Shown here: one piece after another, positions 21,013 to 31,686 of the stretch
Layout: each line of letters opens with the position of its first letter
Numbering within the stretch: the stretch's first letter is position 1
Translations under genes and position numbers: made by a program
Source of the DNA: Proteus cibi
GTDB lineage: Bacteria > Pseudomonadota > Gammaproteobacteria > Enterobacterales > Enterobacteriaceae
Assembly: GCF_003144405.1 (NCBI RefSeq)
Contig: NZ_PENW01000026.1
Location: 124,001 to 188,000, forward strand
DNA length: 64,000 nucleotides
Direction: 5' to 3'
Notes under the pieces: model-generated
Database searches by the model: none
The model's input: the letters and a program-made list of their open reading frames with translations, nothing else
Told to the model about the DNA's origin: nothing

Positions 21013-21357
21013 GTCTTACCTCTAAATTATTTTATTAATGATAACTTTTGTTATCTCTTTTATCGCAGATCATGGAAAAACGAATCAAAAACCGCATTCC
21101 CTGCAAAAAATAGTGCTCGATTATAGGAGGATAAAAATGAATTGCACAGATTGAATATCCTTTTTTTTTAAAAAACTGTGGCAAAAAAGTTATAAATTAT
21201 CGATCTAATCACATTTTTGGCGTTTTCCATGCTCAAACTTGAAAATAAGAATAAAAAAAGAACTGAAATGACACTCAATAAAGAGTCTCTTTATCTTTAT
21301 AACAAAAACAATTTTAGTGGAAAGTCACTCAGTTCTCGTTTATTTCATTGTTTTAGT
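21013..21357. other. Gene-free interval between ndk and pbpC
   Basis: 345 bp, very AT-rich. It holds the ndk promoter region near 21040-21088. The open frame at 21217-21399 runs into the pbpC 3' end, is lysine/asparagine-rich and matches nothing; I do not call it. No clear pbpC terminator is visible. Confidence 0.6.
21040..21088 (-). promoter_or_regulatory. Candidate ndk promoter with palindromic operator
   Basis: On the minus strand, -35 TTGATT (21083-21088) and -10 GATAAA (21059-21064) are 18 bp apart. The perfect palindrome GATAAC-TTTT-GTTATC (21040-21055) covers the expected transcription start, as an operator would. No regulator assigned. Confidence 0.4.
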
Positions 21358-23679
21358 TTAACGAAATATAAAATTAACCATATCCGTTTGACCACTTAGA
21401 TCAAGTACTGAAAGTTGGTATTTACCTCGTTTCTCTAATAAATAAGAGAATGTTTCTCCGTTTTCTGTTTTGCCTATTTGCTCACCATTTAAAAACCACC
21501 ATTGCATCCCACTGCCACCTTGCGTGGAAACTGTTATTTCGAGATCCGTTTCACCCGGTAATGGTCTTAATAAGTCACCCGCACGAATCCCCGAGATAAA
21601 CAAGGGAATAATATCTTCTTTAATTGGTGGACAAGTTTCAGAAATCGGCGGCAGTCGTTTTGCTCTGCGCTCTTTTTCAGGCAACCATGCTTCTAATGCT
21701 ATCGGCCATAAAGCAATATCTTTTAACTCTGCGTTAGGACAATTAGGCCCTGTGCGTTTACCTTCATTATCTAACCAAATTTTTTCGTTGATCCCCAAAA
21801 TACCTTCTTGGCTATCATTCAATAAAGTTGGCGGAATGGTGTTATCTAAAATCCAGCTTCGACGACTGACTCTACAGTTACTATCTTCTTTAGGTAATGC
21901 CTTACCTGTCGGCCAACAGATTGTTGCAGCAGTTACACTATGGGGACGTAAATCTGTCGGTGGTCTTTGTTTATTTTGATAAAAATAGCCTGTTAATAAG
22001 TTATTGACCTGATTCATAATAGGGACAGCCGTTGCAAAGCCAAATTGCCCTGCAACCGGTGTTCCATCAGGTCTTCCTACCCAAACACCAATGGTATAGC
22101 GGGCATTTACACCGATAGACCATGCATCCCGATAGCCATAACTTGTCCCTGTTTTCCAAGCCAAAGGAACAACGGGTGAAATTGCACTATCTGGGCGAGG
22201 TCTGGCTTCTCCGGCTAATATACGCCTAACAATCCATGCTGAACCTTGTGACATCAACACTCGATTTTCTATTATTTGTTCCGGTTTAAAACGTAACGGT
22301 GCTGTTTTTCCTTGCCTTGCTAATGCACTAAAGGCGGAAACAAGTTCATCCATTCGTGTTGCAGTTCCACCTAAGATCAGTGCTAAATTTGGCTCTGAAC
22401 CATAAGGGAAGCGCATTTCAAGATGGTTATGACGTAATTTTGCTGCAAATTTCTTTGCACCATACACTTCGATAAGTTGTACCGCAGGCAAATTTAAAGA
22501 GCGACTTAATGCTTCACTGGCACTGACTGCACCATTAAAATCAGAGTCAAAATTACCAGGACGATAATTATCAAATCGACGAGGAACATCTTGTAAGAGT
22601 GATTCTGCATGAATAAGCCCTTCATCTAATGCGAGTGCATAAATAAATGGCTTTAATGTTGAACCGGGTGAGCGCCATGCGCTAATCATATCGACATGAC
22701 CAAAGCGCGAATTGTCATTAAAATCGGCAGAACCGACATAGCCTTTCACACTCATATCTGTATGATCAACAACGAGAATGGCTAAGGATGTTTTATCCGC
22801 TAATTGATACTTCCATTGATTTGCAATATCTTCAAGTTGCCGTTGAATATTAATATCAATCGTTGTTGTAATAACAGGCTCTCGCTGTTCATTATACATA
22901 CGACGAGCCAGCAAGGGGGCTAATTGCGGTGTTTGCCTTGGCGCTAATAAAACCTGTTCTTCTTTGATTTCATCAACTTTTTCTTGTGACCATATTTGAT
23001 ACTCAGCCAGCCTATCTAATACTTTATCTCTGGCTACTTGAGCACGTTCAGGGTATCTATCTGGTCGTAAACGACTCGGTGCTTGTGGCAATACGGCCAT
23101 TAATGTCGCCTCGCCCGCAGATAAATCAGCGGGTGATTTGCCTAAATAAGCCCAACTTGCCGCACCAATTCCTTCTAATGTACCGCCAAAAGGAGCTCTA
23201 TTGAGGTAAATTTCCAGAATTTCATCTTTTGAGTAATACCACTCTAATTGCAAGGTGCGCCAGAGTTGTTTAATTTTCCCCCCTAAAGTACGGGAGTGAG
23301 GATCAATAAGGCGAGCCACTTGCATTGATAACGTGCTTCCGCCTGACACTATTCTTCCTGAACTTAGATCTTGCCACGCTGCACGTAATATCGACATAGG
23401 ATTCACACCCGGATGTTGATAAAACCAGCGATCTTCATAAGTAATTAAGGCTTCTAAATATTCAGGAGAGACATCAGCGAGTTTGACATGATAACGCCAT
23501 ACTCCTTCTTTATCGGCAAAGCGCCAAAGAGGTGTGCCATCTTGCGCTGTAACAATCGTCGCAATTTGAGGTTCTGGATCAGGGAGAGGCCAAATTTTAT
23601 CTGCGATCCAGACTAACATAGGCGTTGCTAGCAAAAAAATAATGATAACAGCAATAAGCCGTTTATATCCTAGTTTCAT
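21358..23679 (-). CDS. pbpC: Penicillin-binding protein 1C
   Basis: Bifunctional-type class A PBP in the inner membrane. 773 aa. An N-terminal membrane anchor (about 8-27), then the transglycosylase domain (ITYEDRWFYQHPGV with the catalytic glutamate; GGSTLSMQVARL), then the transpeptidase domain with active serine in SPGSTLKPFIYAL, SLN in SRSLNLPAVQ, and KTGTSYGYRDAW. A C-terminal BiPBP_C domain ends the protein. In E. coli its role in wall synthesis is minor. It lies next to yfhM, its usual partner. GAG near the ATG gives only a weak ribosome site. Confidence 0.96.
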   Translation of the reverse strand: MKLGYKRLIAVIIIFLLATPMLVWIADKIWPLPDPEPQIATIVTAQDGTPLWRFADKEGVWRYHVKLADVSPEYLEALITYEDRWFYQHPGVNPMSILRAAWQDLSSGRIVSGGSTLSMQVARLIDPHSRTLGGKIKQLWRTLQLEWYYSKDEILEIYLNRAPFGGTLEGIGAASWAYLGKSPADLSAGEATLMAVLPQAPSRLRPDRYPERAQVARDKVLDRLAEYQIWSQEKVDEIKEEQVLLAPRQTPQLAPLLARRMYNEQREPVITTTIDINIQRQLEDIANQWKYQLADKTSLAILVVDHTDMSVKGYVGSADFNDNSRFGHVDMISAWRSPGSTLKPFIYALALDEGLIHAESLLQDVPRRFDNYRPGNFDSDFNGAVSASEALSRSLNLPAVQLIEVYGAKKFAAKLRHNHLEMRFPYGSEPNLALILGGTATRMDELVSAFSALARQGKTAPLRFKPEQIIENRVLMSQGSAWIVRRILAGEARPRPDSAISPVVPLAWKTGTSYGYRDAWSIGVNARYTIGVWVGRPDGTPVAGQFGFATAVPIMNQVNNLLTGYFYQNKQRPPTDLRPHSVTAATICWPTGKALPKEDSNCRVSRRSWILDNTIPPTLLNDSQEGILGINEKIWLDNEGKRTGPNCPNAELKDIALWPIALEAWLPEKERRAKRLPPISETCPPIKEDIIPLFISGIRAGDLLRPLPGETDLEITVSTQGGSGMQWWFLNGEQIGKTENGETFSYLLEKRGKYQLSVLDLSGQTDMVNFIFR

Positions 23680-23692
23680 TCAATCACTCAAA

Positions 23693-23720
23693 GGAAAAAG
23701 CCCTTTCCGAAGAAAGGGCT
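23693..23720 (-). terminator. UUCG-capped terminator between yfhM and pbpC
   Basis: 9-bp stem AGCCCTTTC / GAAAGGGCT closed by the extra-stable TTCG tetraloop and followed on the minus strand by TTTTCC. It lies in the 48-bp gap, so pbpC expression would depend on readthrough or its own promoter inside yfhM. Confidence 0.88.
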
Positions 23721-23727
23721 ACAAGAT

Positions 23728-26700
23728 TTAAGGAACAACGTCAATCTTGGTTTCTGTTGATCCTATTGCACGCCAATAAGGCACATACATAGATTCAACT
23801 TGTGGTGGTGGTACTTGATAGCTACCCGGCGTTACTGCTCTTGCTAAATAGAGCAATGTTGTTGGACGATATTTATCAACAGAGATAGCAGCAACAAAGC
23901 GATCATCACGATATTCAAGATGTTTGATATTGGCTTGTCCCATATCGTCGATAAATTCCTGCAAGTCTGCTGCACTATCACTTAAGCTTGCACTACTTGA
24001 TGCTAAGTTTTGGTTTTCGATTTCAAGACCGGCTGGTAATAAATCGACAACTAATGCATCAGGTACATCTCTATCAGCAGACACTTCCAGTTTAACCACC
24101 AGCATTTCACCACTTTGTAAGCGATTAGGATGAACGCGGTTTCCTTTCAAATCATAATAGCTACGGTGAACATTTAATACATTACTATAAGGGGCTGGAG
24201 CGACTTTCGGATAGCCCACGATATTCATACGAGAATAAATCGCTGCGCCACCACGATTATTTAGCTCTAAACCTTCTTGTAATTGTGCTGATGTTAATGT
24301 CTCGTTGACTGCGCGATCGCTACTGATTGCAGGGACTTGACGATTAACCGCAACTTCCCAAGGCTGCTCTGCCATATTAATAAAGAAACGCCCAGCAAGG
24401 TATAACGAGTTACTTTCTTGGGTTGAGAACCATTCACGACTTGTTAAATTATCAGATAGTGTCATCACACTTGCATCACGAGATTGTGTTTCAAGGTTAT
24501 TTTCACTTAATAATGCAATAATTAATGCTTGGTCACGAATAGTGCTACCGTAGTCACCCAATCCATAATTATATTTACGCGTTGTTGTCACACCTTCTGC
24601 AATCAAGCTTTCAGCACGGCTACTATCACCCATCAGTTTTAATGCGATACCTAACTGAACTAAAGCTAAGCCGCTTCCTGCTTGGTTACGCTCAAGATAA
24701 AGACGACGCAATTCACCTAAAGGTGCTTTTTGCTGATTAGCTAATACTAACGCAGCATAAGCCCTTGCCGAGAAACGTGCAGCATCTTGATTAACCGCAT
24801 ATTCATAGTTAACTAAATTTTTATCTTGTAAATAACGTAATAAACGATCATTTGCTCGTTTTAATGAATCAGCAGGAACTGAATAACCTTGTTGTGATGC
24901 ACGGAATAAGAAGTCCGTTGCATAAGCAGTTAGCCAAAATTCTTCACGTCCCCCCTGATCCCATAAAGCGAATCCGCCTTCTGATTTTTGCATCGTCAGC
25001 AGATGAGCAATACCTTTATCAATAGCTGCTTTTCTATCAGCATCAGTTTGCGTTTTAATTCCCAACTGTTTCAACTCTTTTTCTGTTGAATACAGTGAAG
25101 GATAAAGTCCACTAACTGTTTGTTCTAAGCAACCATAAGGGTAAGCAAATAGCTCTCTAACATAACGCGCCACCTGTAAAGGAGGACGGCTTGTCAGCAA
25201 TAATTCACCTTCAAGCGTTGAGCTATTAAAACGACTTAAAATTTCTGATGGTAAGCGCCAAGAGTCACCATCTTGCAATGTACTTGCATAATGAATGGTT
25301 TCTGCTGGGAATGCAGGGCGAACACCAATATTCCACGTATTGTGGTAAGGTTTAATCTCTTCGCCCGGTACCTTAATACCATAAATAGACAGTGAGAATT
25401 CACCTTGACCAAAGCCATGTTTTGCTTTTACTGGAATTTGAATTTGAGTACGTTCACCTTTCGTTAGCGAAACAGTTTTGCTTTCTGCACCATCTAATCC
25501 CACCAAACCTGAAGCGGTATAATTCAAGGTAATAGATTGCGCATCATCCGTCAGATTCGTTAAATCTAACGATAAAAGAGCATTATCACCACCCGCCATA
25601 AAGCGAGGTAATGAAAGCTGAGTAACTAAAGGTGCAGCAATAACAACTTTACCTTCTTGGCTACCAAATTTATCCGCAGTCCAAGCTTGTGCCATTAAAC
25701 GAACTTCACCATTAAACTCAGGAATAGGTAACGAAACTTCACCTTCACCTTGCGCATTTAATTTTACAGGCGCCGTTTGTTGAGCAATGATTTGCACATC
25801 CGTTAATGGCTTTTTACCACCACGAGATAGTGCGGCAGCCTCACCACCATCACCACCAAAACGTAAGTTAGCTAAACGACCTTGCCCTTCAATTAATTGC
25901 CCATACACATCATATTGGTCGATGCTGTAACGTTTACGACCAAAGAAAGCATCGTAAGGATCAGGGGTTTTATACTCGGTGATATTCAATACACCAGTAT
26001 CAACCGCAGAAACCAATACATTAATATTTTCAGGTAATGGTTGACCTGCAACTGGATTCGCTTTAATGCGGATTTTTAAATCTTGATTTGGGCGAATTTT
26101 TTCAGGTGCATCAAGTGAAATATCAATACGACGGTTTTTATCCTGTAATGGTAAATGCAAAATACCCACAGCACGTTTTACTGTCGCTTGTTTTGAAGTA
26201 TCACCAGGTCTTACAACAACAGAAGTCAGATAGAGATCGTGTCTTGCCCACTCTTTATTAATAGGCACTTCAACATCAAGCCCTTTTTCGGGTACATCAA
26301 TTTCTTGCCACCATAAAGGCCCATTACTTGATTCCAGTAACACGTAACCTTTACCTGGGTGAGGTGCAACAATGTTTAACTTAACTTTTTCGCCCGGTAA
26401 ATAACCGTCTTTATCCAGTTTCAATTTAACTTGGTCTGGTCTTACCGCGCCTGTTCCCCCTGTGTTATCCATCCAAGAATAGCCCGCCCAGAATCGTAGG
26501 CTACTGACTAACTCTGTTTTAGGATCGACAACTTCAATACGATAAGAACCCCATTCAACAGGGAATGCAACTTTTGCAGTCTCCTCTTTCGCGATCTTGA
26601 TTGTTTGCTCATCCATCTGCAGATCTTTTTCGTTATAGCCAGATTCCCAGCCATTCGAACTAGACCAACGCCAGTAATAATCATGGCGCTCATAGATAAA

Positions 26701-28815
26701 CTTCACTTTAAGATCGTTAGCGGGTAATTTTTTACCGTCTTGATCGGTATAGACAATTTCAAATTCAGCCATTGAGTTTTCATCAACGCTATAACCTGAT
26801 TTATATTTGTCTGTGCGGTAGTCGTAAACTTCTTTTTTAGGGAAAACAGGGCGAATACCCGCAAGATGAGTGGCAGGCCAAACAGCTTGTTGATAACGAC
26901 GAGTAACTGGACGTCCACCCGCTTCAAGTAAGCTTGCTTGTAAAATGATATTGATAGGTGATTTCAACTCAGCGTAGCGTTCACTATCCACACTTAACTC
27001 ACCTTCACCCTCAGAGTCTAAATTAAGTTCAAACTCATCCAGTAAACGACTAAAGTTTTCATCTTTTACAGCACCAAATTCATAACCGGGTAATTTACTG
27101 ACCGCTTCACGAGAGGCTTTTAAGAAAACTTGCCCTTGTAAGCGATTATCTGCTGCTGGTGCGCCATAAAGATAACGCCCCTTAATATCAAAATAAGCGT
27201 CATTACCGCTTAATATAATTCCTTTCTTACCCGTAATTTCTAATGCCATACGTTCTGGCATAAAATCTTCGACCTGAAACTCATAGAAACGAGGAGTACC
27301 ATCGCCTACATCAAAACGTAGGGTACGTGTCCCCGTATTTTCATCCGCAGGAATAACTAATTTTAATTGGTAAAGCCCATTTTCAGGCTGCCAGACAAAA
27401 CTACGAGACACTTGCCCGTCGGTTTTAAGCAAATCGACTTTAACGGGTTGCTCTTTAATAGGATTACCATCACCGTCGCGTAGCAAAGCATTAACGATTA
27501 ATGTTTCACCAGGTCGATAGAGATCGCGAGGACCGAAAGCAAAAAATTGTTTGCTATAACCTTGCGGACCACCAATATCAAATTCAGAAAGATCAAGCGC
27601 AGGCTTACGCAAGTCAATCATACTGGTTTGTCCATCACGAATAGCCATTAATAAACGCGCTTTATCACTTTTCTCAAGTGAGGCATGGCCTTGGCTATCT
27701 GTCTGCGCTTTAGAAATCAATCCACCTTTTTCATCTAATAGACGAATTTCTACTTTATCTAATGCAGAACCATTTTTAAGTGATTGGGTAAAGATATCTA
27801 ACGTATCAAGATAACTGTGCATCGACAGCCCGATATCACTAAATGTAAATACCGTTGCGGGCACAGTATAAGAGTATTTACCCGCTTGTTGCATAACCGC
27901 AATATAGGCACCCTCTTTTTTCAGGGCATCTATTGATTTTAGCGGTAACAATACGTTTTCACGGGTATTTGTTTCTGTGTTTAATTCAAAGCGACCGGTA
28001 TAGACCAGATCAGCTTGGGACAAAAACTCATCAGATTCCCAATAGTTAATATTGGAACGGCTTTCCCATTGTGTTAAGAATTGAGCTAATTGATCATCTT
28101 TGACGCGGAAAAAGTTGACATCAACTTGTCCCACATTTAACGCAATAATGGGTAGACCTTCAGCCGCTTCAAGTGGCAGTAACGATCCTTTACTGGTAAA
28201 GCCAACAGATGGGAAAATTTCTTCTGTCGTTAATTTCTGGCTAAAAGGTGTCGTTAATGTACGTTCATTAATACCTTTTATTTTTTCATCAATGGTTAAA
28301 TTTAATTCTGTTGATGGTGGTAAATGGCGGAAACGTAGTTCCATTAAATTATCAGATAACTCCCACGCACCTTCTAATTTCCCTTTTTTGGTATCCACAA
28401 GGTGCATAACATCATCAAATTTTTGGTCAGGATCAAGCGGTACAGAGAAAGTCACAACCATTGTGCTCGCACCATCACGCTGTAATTCTGATGCATCTAA
28501 TACGGTAACTTCTTTTCCAGCAAAACGCATAGCTAACTCATCACGAACTTCTTTGCTTTTTAATGCAGTTTCGTTATTTGTTTTTGTTGTAACTGCGTTT
28601 TTGTCGCTTGTTTGAGTTGCTGTACCTGATGTGCTCTGAGCACTATCTTTTTGCTCAGTCACTTGTGTATTTTGCGTCTTATCAGCAGATGATGTATTTT
28701 CATCCGCTTTATCATCACAGCCCGTAAGAGCCAATGCTGATGCCAATACAACAGCAAGAGCGCTCCAACGATAGCCTCTCTTTTCTGTATATTGTCTAAA
28801 TTGGTTTTGGTTCAT
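23728..28815 (-). CDS. yfhM: Alpha-2-macroglobulin-family lipoprotein YfhM
   Basis: Periplasmic protease-trapping protein; family members are thought to guard the wall when the outer membrane is breached and are paired with PBP1C. 1695 aa, close to E. coli YfhM. The thioester CLEQ is in YPYGCLEQTVSG. The lipobox ALTGC (C33) is followed by Asp-Asp; Asp at +2 is the Lol-avoidance signal, so inner-membrane anchoring is likely. MG, BRD and thioester-domain segments align throughout. The start is the ATG at 28815, 7 nt after AAGGA; the ATG two codons earlier is too close. Longer upstream frames lack support. Confidence 0.95.
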   Translation of the reverse strand: MNQNQFRQYTEKRGYRWSALAVVLASALALTGCDDKADENTSSADKTQNTQVTEQKDSAQSTSGTATQTSDKNAVTTKTNNETALKSKEVRDELAMRFAGKEVTVLDASELQRDGASTMVVTFSVPLDPDQKFDDVMHLVDTKKGKLEGAWELSDNLMELRFRHLPPSTELNLTIDEKIKGINERTLTTPFSQKLTTEEIFPSVGFTSKGSLLPLEAAEGLPIIALNVGQVDVNFFRVKDDQLAQFLTQWESRSNINYWESDEFLSQADLVYTGRFELNTETNTRENVLLPLKSIDALKKEGAYIAVMQQAGKYSYTVPATVFTFSDIGLSMHSYLDTLDIFTQSLKNGSALDKVEIRLLDEKGGLISKAQTDSQGHASLEKSDKARLLMAIRDGQTSMIDLRKPALDLSEFDIGGPQGYSKQFFAFGPRDLYRPGETLIVNALLRDGDGNPIKEQPVKVDLLKTDGQVSRSFVWQPENGLYQLKLVIPADENTGTRTLRFDVGDGTPRFYEFQVEDFMPERMALEITGKKGIILSGNDAYFDIKGRYLYGAPAADNRLQGQVFLKASREAVSKLPGYEFGAVKDENFSRLLDEFELNLDSEGEGELSVDSERYAELKSPINIILQASLLEAGGRPVTRRYQQAVWPATHLAGIRPVFPKKEVYDYRTDKYKSGYSVDENSMAEFEIVYTDQDGKKLPANDLKVKFIYERHDYYWRWSSSNGWESGYNEKDLQMDEQTIKIAKEETAKVAFPVEWGSYRIEVVDPKTELVSSLRFWAGYSWMDNTGGTGAVRPDQVKLKLDKDGYLPGEKVKLNIVAPHPGKGYVLLESSNGPLWWQEIDVPEKGLDVEVPINKEWARHDLYLTSVVVRPGDTSKQATVKRAVGILHLPLQDKNRRIDISLDAPEKIRPNQDLKIRIKANPVAGQPLPENINVLVSAVDTGVLNITEYKTPDPYDAFFGRKRYSIDQYDVYGQLIEGQGRLANLRFGGDGGEAAALSRGGKKPLTDVQIIAQQTAPVKLNAQGEGEVSLPIPEFNGEVRLMAQAWTADKFGSQEGKVVIAAPLVTQLSLPRFMAGGDNALLSLDLTNLTDDAQSITLNYTASGLVGLDGAESKTVSLTKGERTQIQIPVKAKHGFGQGEFSLSIYGIKVPGEEIKPYHNTWNIGVRPAFPAETIHYASTLQDGDSWRLPSEILSRFNSSTLEGELLLTSRPPLQVARYVRELFAYPYGCLEQTVSGLYPSLYSTEKELKQLGIKTQTDADRKAAIDKGIAHLLTMQKSEGGFALWDQGGREEFWLTAYATDFLFRASQQGYSVPADSLKRANDRLLRYLQDKNLVNYEYAVNQDAARFSARAYAALVLANQQKAPLGELRRLYLERNQAGSGLALVQLGIALKLMGDSSRAESLIAEGVTTTRKYNYGLGDYGSTIRDQALIIALLSENNLETQSRDASVMTLSDNLTSREWFSTQESNSLYLAGRFFINMAEQPWEVAVNRQVPAISSDRAVNETLTSAQLQEGLELNNRGGAAIYSRMNIVGYPKVAPAPYSNVLNVHRSYYDLKGNRVHPNRLQSGEMLVVKLEVSADRDVPDALVVDLLPAGLEIENQNLASSSASLSDSAADLQEFIDDMGQANIKHLEYRDDRFVAAISVDKYRPTTLLYLARAVTPGSYQVPPPQVESMYVPYWRAIGSTETKIDVVP

Positions 28816-29060
28816 ATCCATTTCCTTTAATTCAACCCCTGAATAATGCGATGTTTTATGCAGGCAGAGATAATATATGTATTTCTTCATTCCAATAAGA
28901 TAAAAAATAACTCGATAAGTTACTTTTTACCGTATAAGGCGAAATAATTTACAACACAATGTCATTTTATTTTCACTTTAAAAATAAAACCCATCTAAAA
29001 CAGAATGTTATATAAAAATGCAAACAATTTGATAATTTAATCATTTTTCTATTATAAGAT

Positions 29061-29090
29061 AAAAAAAAGCGATATCTGATGAGATATCGC
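29061..29090 (-). terminator. Terminator after sseB
   Basis: 9-bp stem GCGATATCT / AGATATCGC with a 4-nt loop and eight T residues on the minus strand. The rest of the sseB-yfhM gap (28816-29060) is AT-rich and without a gene. Confidence 0.94.
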
Positions 29091-29109
29091 CTAAATTTAG
29101 AGGGCTGTA

Positions 29110-29535
29110 TTAACTCTTCAAATTAACTATCGGGATCCCTTTTCTTAAAAATCCCCCTAGCTTGCGTTGATAAAAAGGTGATACATGGTGGATCATAAAA
29201 TGACTTACGCCTTTTTCATCTTTATTCACAAAGCAAAAATCTAGAGATTGTCCTTCTTCTAAATATTCAAAAGCCGATTCAGCCGCTTGTGGGAGTATCT
29301 GCGTAATCACATCTTCTTCACCCGTTATTTCTAAACCAATAAGATAAAATGACTCTTCATTATCTTGCTCCTGAGCATTAACAATAAAAGCACGGCGGAT
29401 CGGTTTATGTTCACCAAAAAACTCGCCAAGTGCAGTTGTTAATTTTTCAGGTTGTGGCTCTAGAATACTTAATTTTAAAGAAGAACCTTCAACAGAAACA
29501 ATTTCTTGTGTCTCAAATTGTTCAGATACACCCAT
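29110..29535 (-). CDS. sseB: SseB-like protein reduced to the C-terminal domain
   Basis: 141 aa. The sequence from about residue 30 (KLTTALGEFFGEHKPIRRAFIVNAQ...) to the end (HHVSPFYQRKLGGFLRKG) aligns with the C-terminal half of E. coli SseB (258 aa; enhanced serine sensitivity, exact role unclear). The N-terminal SseB domain is absent, and no remnant fits in the 27-bp gap to pepB. The start is the ATG at 29535 with GGAG 6 nt upstream. Cotranscribed with pepB, as in E. coli, and ends at a strong terminator. The shortening looks like a real domain loss rather than a broken gene. Confidence 0.85.
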   Translation of the reverse strand: MGVSEQFETQEIVSVEGSSLKLSILEPQPEKLTTALGEFFGEHKPIRRAFIVNAQEQDNEESFYLIGLEITGEEDVITQILPQAAESAFEYLEEGQSLDFCFVNKDEKGVSHFMIHHVSPFYQRKLGGFLRKGIPIVNLKS

Positions 29536-29562
29536 TACAAACTCCAAATCAAATAACGTTTA

Positions 29563-30858
29563 TTATTTTGCTTTTGCTAATAACAGATTTGCGATAGAAC
29601 GTACACCGTAACCCGTAGCACCTGCAGCCCACTGTTCTACAGAAGATTTTCTGTACGTTGCTGAACAGTCGATATGTACCCAACCTTTTTTGTAGTCAGT
29701 GACAAAGTGGGATAAGAATGCAGCCGCAGTACTTGCACCCGCAGTATGGGAAGGTGCTGCGATATTATTTAAATCAGCGAAGCTAGAAGGTAATTGACTA
29801 CGATGGAAATCCGCTAATGGTAGACGCCAGAACAATTCATTTTCTTGTTCAGCGCTAGTCAGTAGCTCTGCTGCTAATTTATCATCAAAACTCAATACAG
29901 AGTGGTAGTCATTACCTACTGCAACTTTAGCCGCACCGGTTAATGTTGCCGCATCGATAATCAGTTCTGGTGCAATATTACTTGCATCAATTAAACCATC
30001 AGCTAAAACTAAACGACCTTCAGCATCTGTATTCATGATTTCAACTGATTTACCATTACGATAGCGAATAATATCACCTAATTTAAAGGCATTGCCGCTG
30101 ACCATATTATCTGCGATACAGAGCAGTAGTTTTACGCGTTTATTTAAACCGCGAGTAATTGCTAATGCTAAAGCACCTGCTAACGTTGCTGCCCCCCCCA
30201 TATCGGCTTTCATTGAATTCATGGATGATGAAGGTTTGATGCTATAACCACCTGAGTCAAAAGTAATACCTTTGCCGACTAAACAAGCAAACACAGGGGC
30301 ATTGCTATCTTTTGTTGGGTTGAAATCTAACGCTAAATAGACAGGATCACGAGAAGATCCACGTCCTACTGTATAAATACCAGCATAGTTTTGATCGCGC
30401 AGATCGGCACCTTTGGTGATTTTATAGCTAATATCTTCTTTATCAAGACCGCAGAAAAGATCAACTGTACGTTGTGCCAGTTGCTCTGGCCCTAATTCTT
30501 CAGCTGGCGTATTGATGGTATCTCTAACCCAATCAACGATGCGAATACGTGATTCTAATTCGTGTTTATCTGCATCCTTTAATTGTGGCCATTCGATTGA
30601 ACGAGCGCCTTTAGGTGCTCTAAAACCTAACCAGAAAGCCCAACTACGTTCTAAATCCCAGCCGTCGCCAACAAGTGCAACATTACGAATGCCTTGACCA
30701 TCAACTTTACGTCCACCACGCTGAATAGCGCCTAAACGGTTTTCTTCCGTTAAGTGGATTGTCATGCCGGTGTCGCTAGTGCTAATTAGTGCTTTTTCAC
30801 CCCAACATGCGGCAGCAGGTTCATTTGACAGCATGATAGGCATAATTTGTTTATTCAT
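29563..30858 (-). CDS. pepB: Peptidase B (M17 leucyl aminopeptidase family)
   Basis: Cytoplasmic dinuclear-metal aminopeptidase, hexameric in the family. 431 aa. Metal and active-site blocks [29 protein letters not shown] and the signature [14 protein letters not shown] are intact. N-terminal segment as in enteric PepB rather than PepA. Lies between iscX and sseB, the E. coli order. Its own promoter is expected in 30859-31090, after the isc operon terminator. Confidence 0.96.
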   Translation of the reverse strand: MNKQIMPIMLSNEPAAACWGEKALISTSDTGMTIHLTEENRLGAIQRGGRKVDGQGIRNVALVGDGWDLERSWAFWLGFRAPKGARSIEWPQLKDADKHELESRIRIVDWVRDTINTPAEELGPEQLAQRTVDLFCGLDKEDISYKITKGADLRDQNYAGIYTVGRGSSRDPVYLALDFNPTKDSNAPVFACLVGKGITFDSGGYSIKPSSSMNSMKADMGGAATLAGALALAITRGLNKRVKLLLCIADNMVSGNAFKLGDIIRYRNGKSVEIMNTDAEGRLVLADGLIDASNIAPELIIDAATLTGAAKVAVGNDYHSVLSFDDKLAAELLTSAEQENELFWRLPLADFHRSQLPSSFADLNNIAAPSHTAGASTAAAFLSHFVTDYKKGWVHIDCSATYRKSSVEQWAAGATGYGVRSIANLLLAKAK

Positions 30859-31091
30859 TTATTGTCTCACTTATTATTACTGGTGGCAGTTAACCTATTC
30901 AGACTACCAGATATTTACCGTTTAGCGTGATCAATTTACTGCAAAAACCCAGAGGTCACCATTATCATCCAGTGATCTTCCGTATTTACATGATATTCCT
31001 CGAAGAAGATCGCACAATGAAGTCTCCAGATTTCCCTATTTATGGTTATTTTTAGCTCACTGATAAAGTAAAATATGAAAGGTCATAATGC

Positions 31092-31120
31092 AAAAAGACC
31101 AGCAATAAGCCAGTCTTTTA
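31092..31120 (-). terminator. Terminator of the isc operon
   Basis: Stem AAAAGAC / GTCTTTT with a 13-nt loop that can pair further; TTTTTGC follows on the minus strand. It lies 18 bp after iscX. Confidence 0.75.
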
Positions 31121-31138
31121 AATTTATGGTGTTATCAA

Positions 31139-31333
31139 TTATTCAAATTCATCAAGCCAAACAAGTAAAATAGCCTCAAGAATTTTTTCATTTGATTTCT
31201 GTGGATCATCATCAAAATCGTCTAAATCACAAATCCACTGATGCATATCAGTAAAGCGTACCGTTTTAGGATCAGTGTCAGGGTAAAGATCAAATAATGC
31301 TTCCCCTATTTCACGTGTATCACTCCATTTCAT
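31139..31333 (-). CDS. iscX: IscX, Fe-S assembly accessory protein
   Basis: 64 aa, acidic. The opening [19 protein letters not shown] is the IscX (YfhJ) family pattern. It binds IscS and iron and is thought to tune the rate of cluster assembly. Last gene of the isc operon, 15 bp after fdx. Confidence 0.96.
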   Translation of the reverse strand: MKWSDTREIGEALFDLYPDTDPKTVRFTDMHQWICDLDDFDDDPQKSNEKILEAILLVWLDEFE

Positions 31334-31348
31334 ACTCGGCTCCTAAAA

Positions 31349-31684
31349 TTAATGCTCTCTTGCGTGATTAATCGAATATTTAGGGATCTCAACAACTAAA
31401 TCTTCGTCAGTCACTTTTGCTTGGCAACTTAAGCGACTTTCTGGCTCTAAACCCCATGCTTTATCTAACATATCGTCTTCAAGCTCAGAGCTCTCTTCTA
31501 GTGAATCAAAACCTTCACGCACTACGCAGTGACAAGTTGTACATGCACAAGACATTTCGCAAGCATGTTCAATCTCGATACCGTTGCGTAATGCAACATC
31601 TAGAATAGACTCACCTTCTGTTGCGTCAACAACAGCACCTTCAGGGCACAGTGTGCTATGGGGTAAAAATACAATTTTAGGCAT
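31349..31684 (-). CDS. fdx: ISC-system [2Fe-2S] ferredoxin
   Basis: Electron donor to IscSU cluster assembly. 111 aa. Cluster ligands C42, C48, C51 (CX5CX2C) and C87 are present, with extra cysteines C46 and C53 as in enteric Fdx. Two bases separate it from hscA, so translation is coupled. Confidence 0.97.
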   Translation of the reverse strand: MPKIVFLPHSTLCPEGAVVDATEGESILDVALRNGIEIEHACEMSCACTTCHCVVREGFDSLEESSELEDDMLDKAWGLEPESRLSCQAKVTDEDLVVEIPKYSINHAREH

Positions 31685-31686
31685 AG

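Noticed and set aside
21217-21399. 60-codon plus-strand frame after ndk
   Set aside because: Runs into the pbpC 3' end antisense, Lys/Asn-rich, matches no family.
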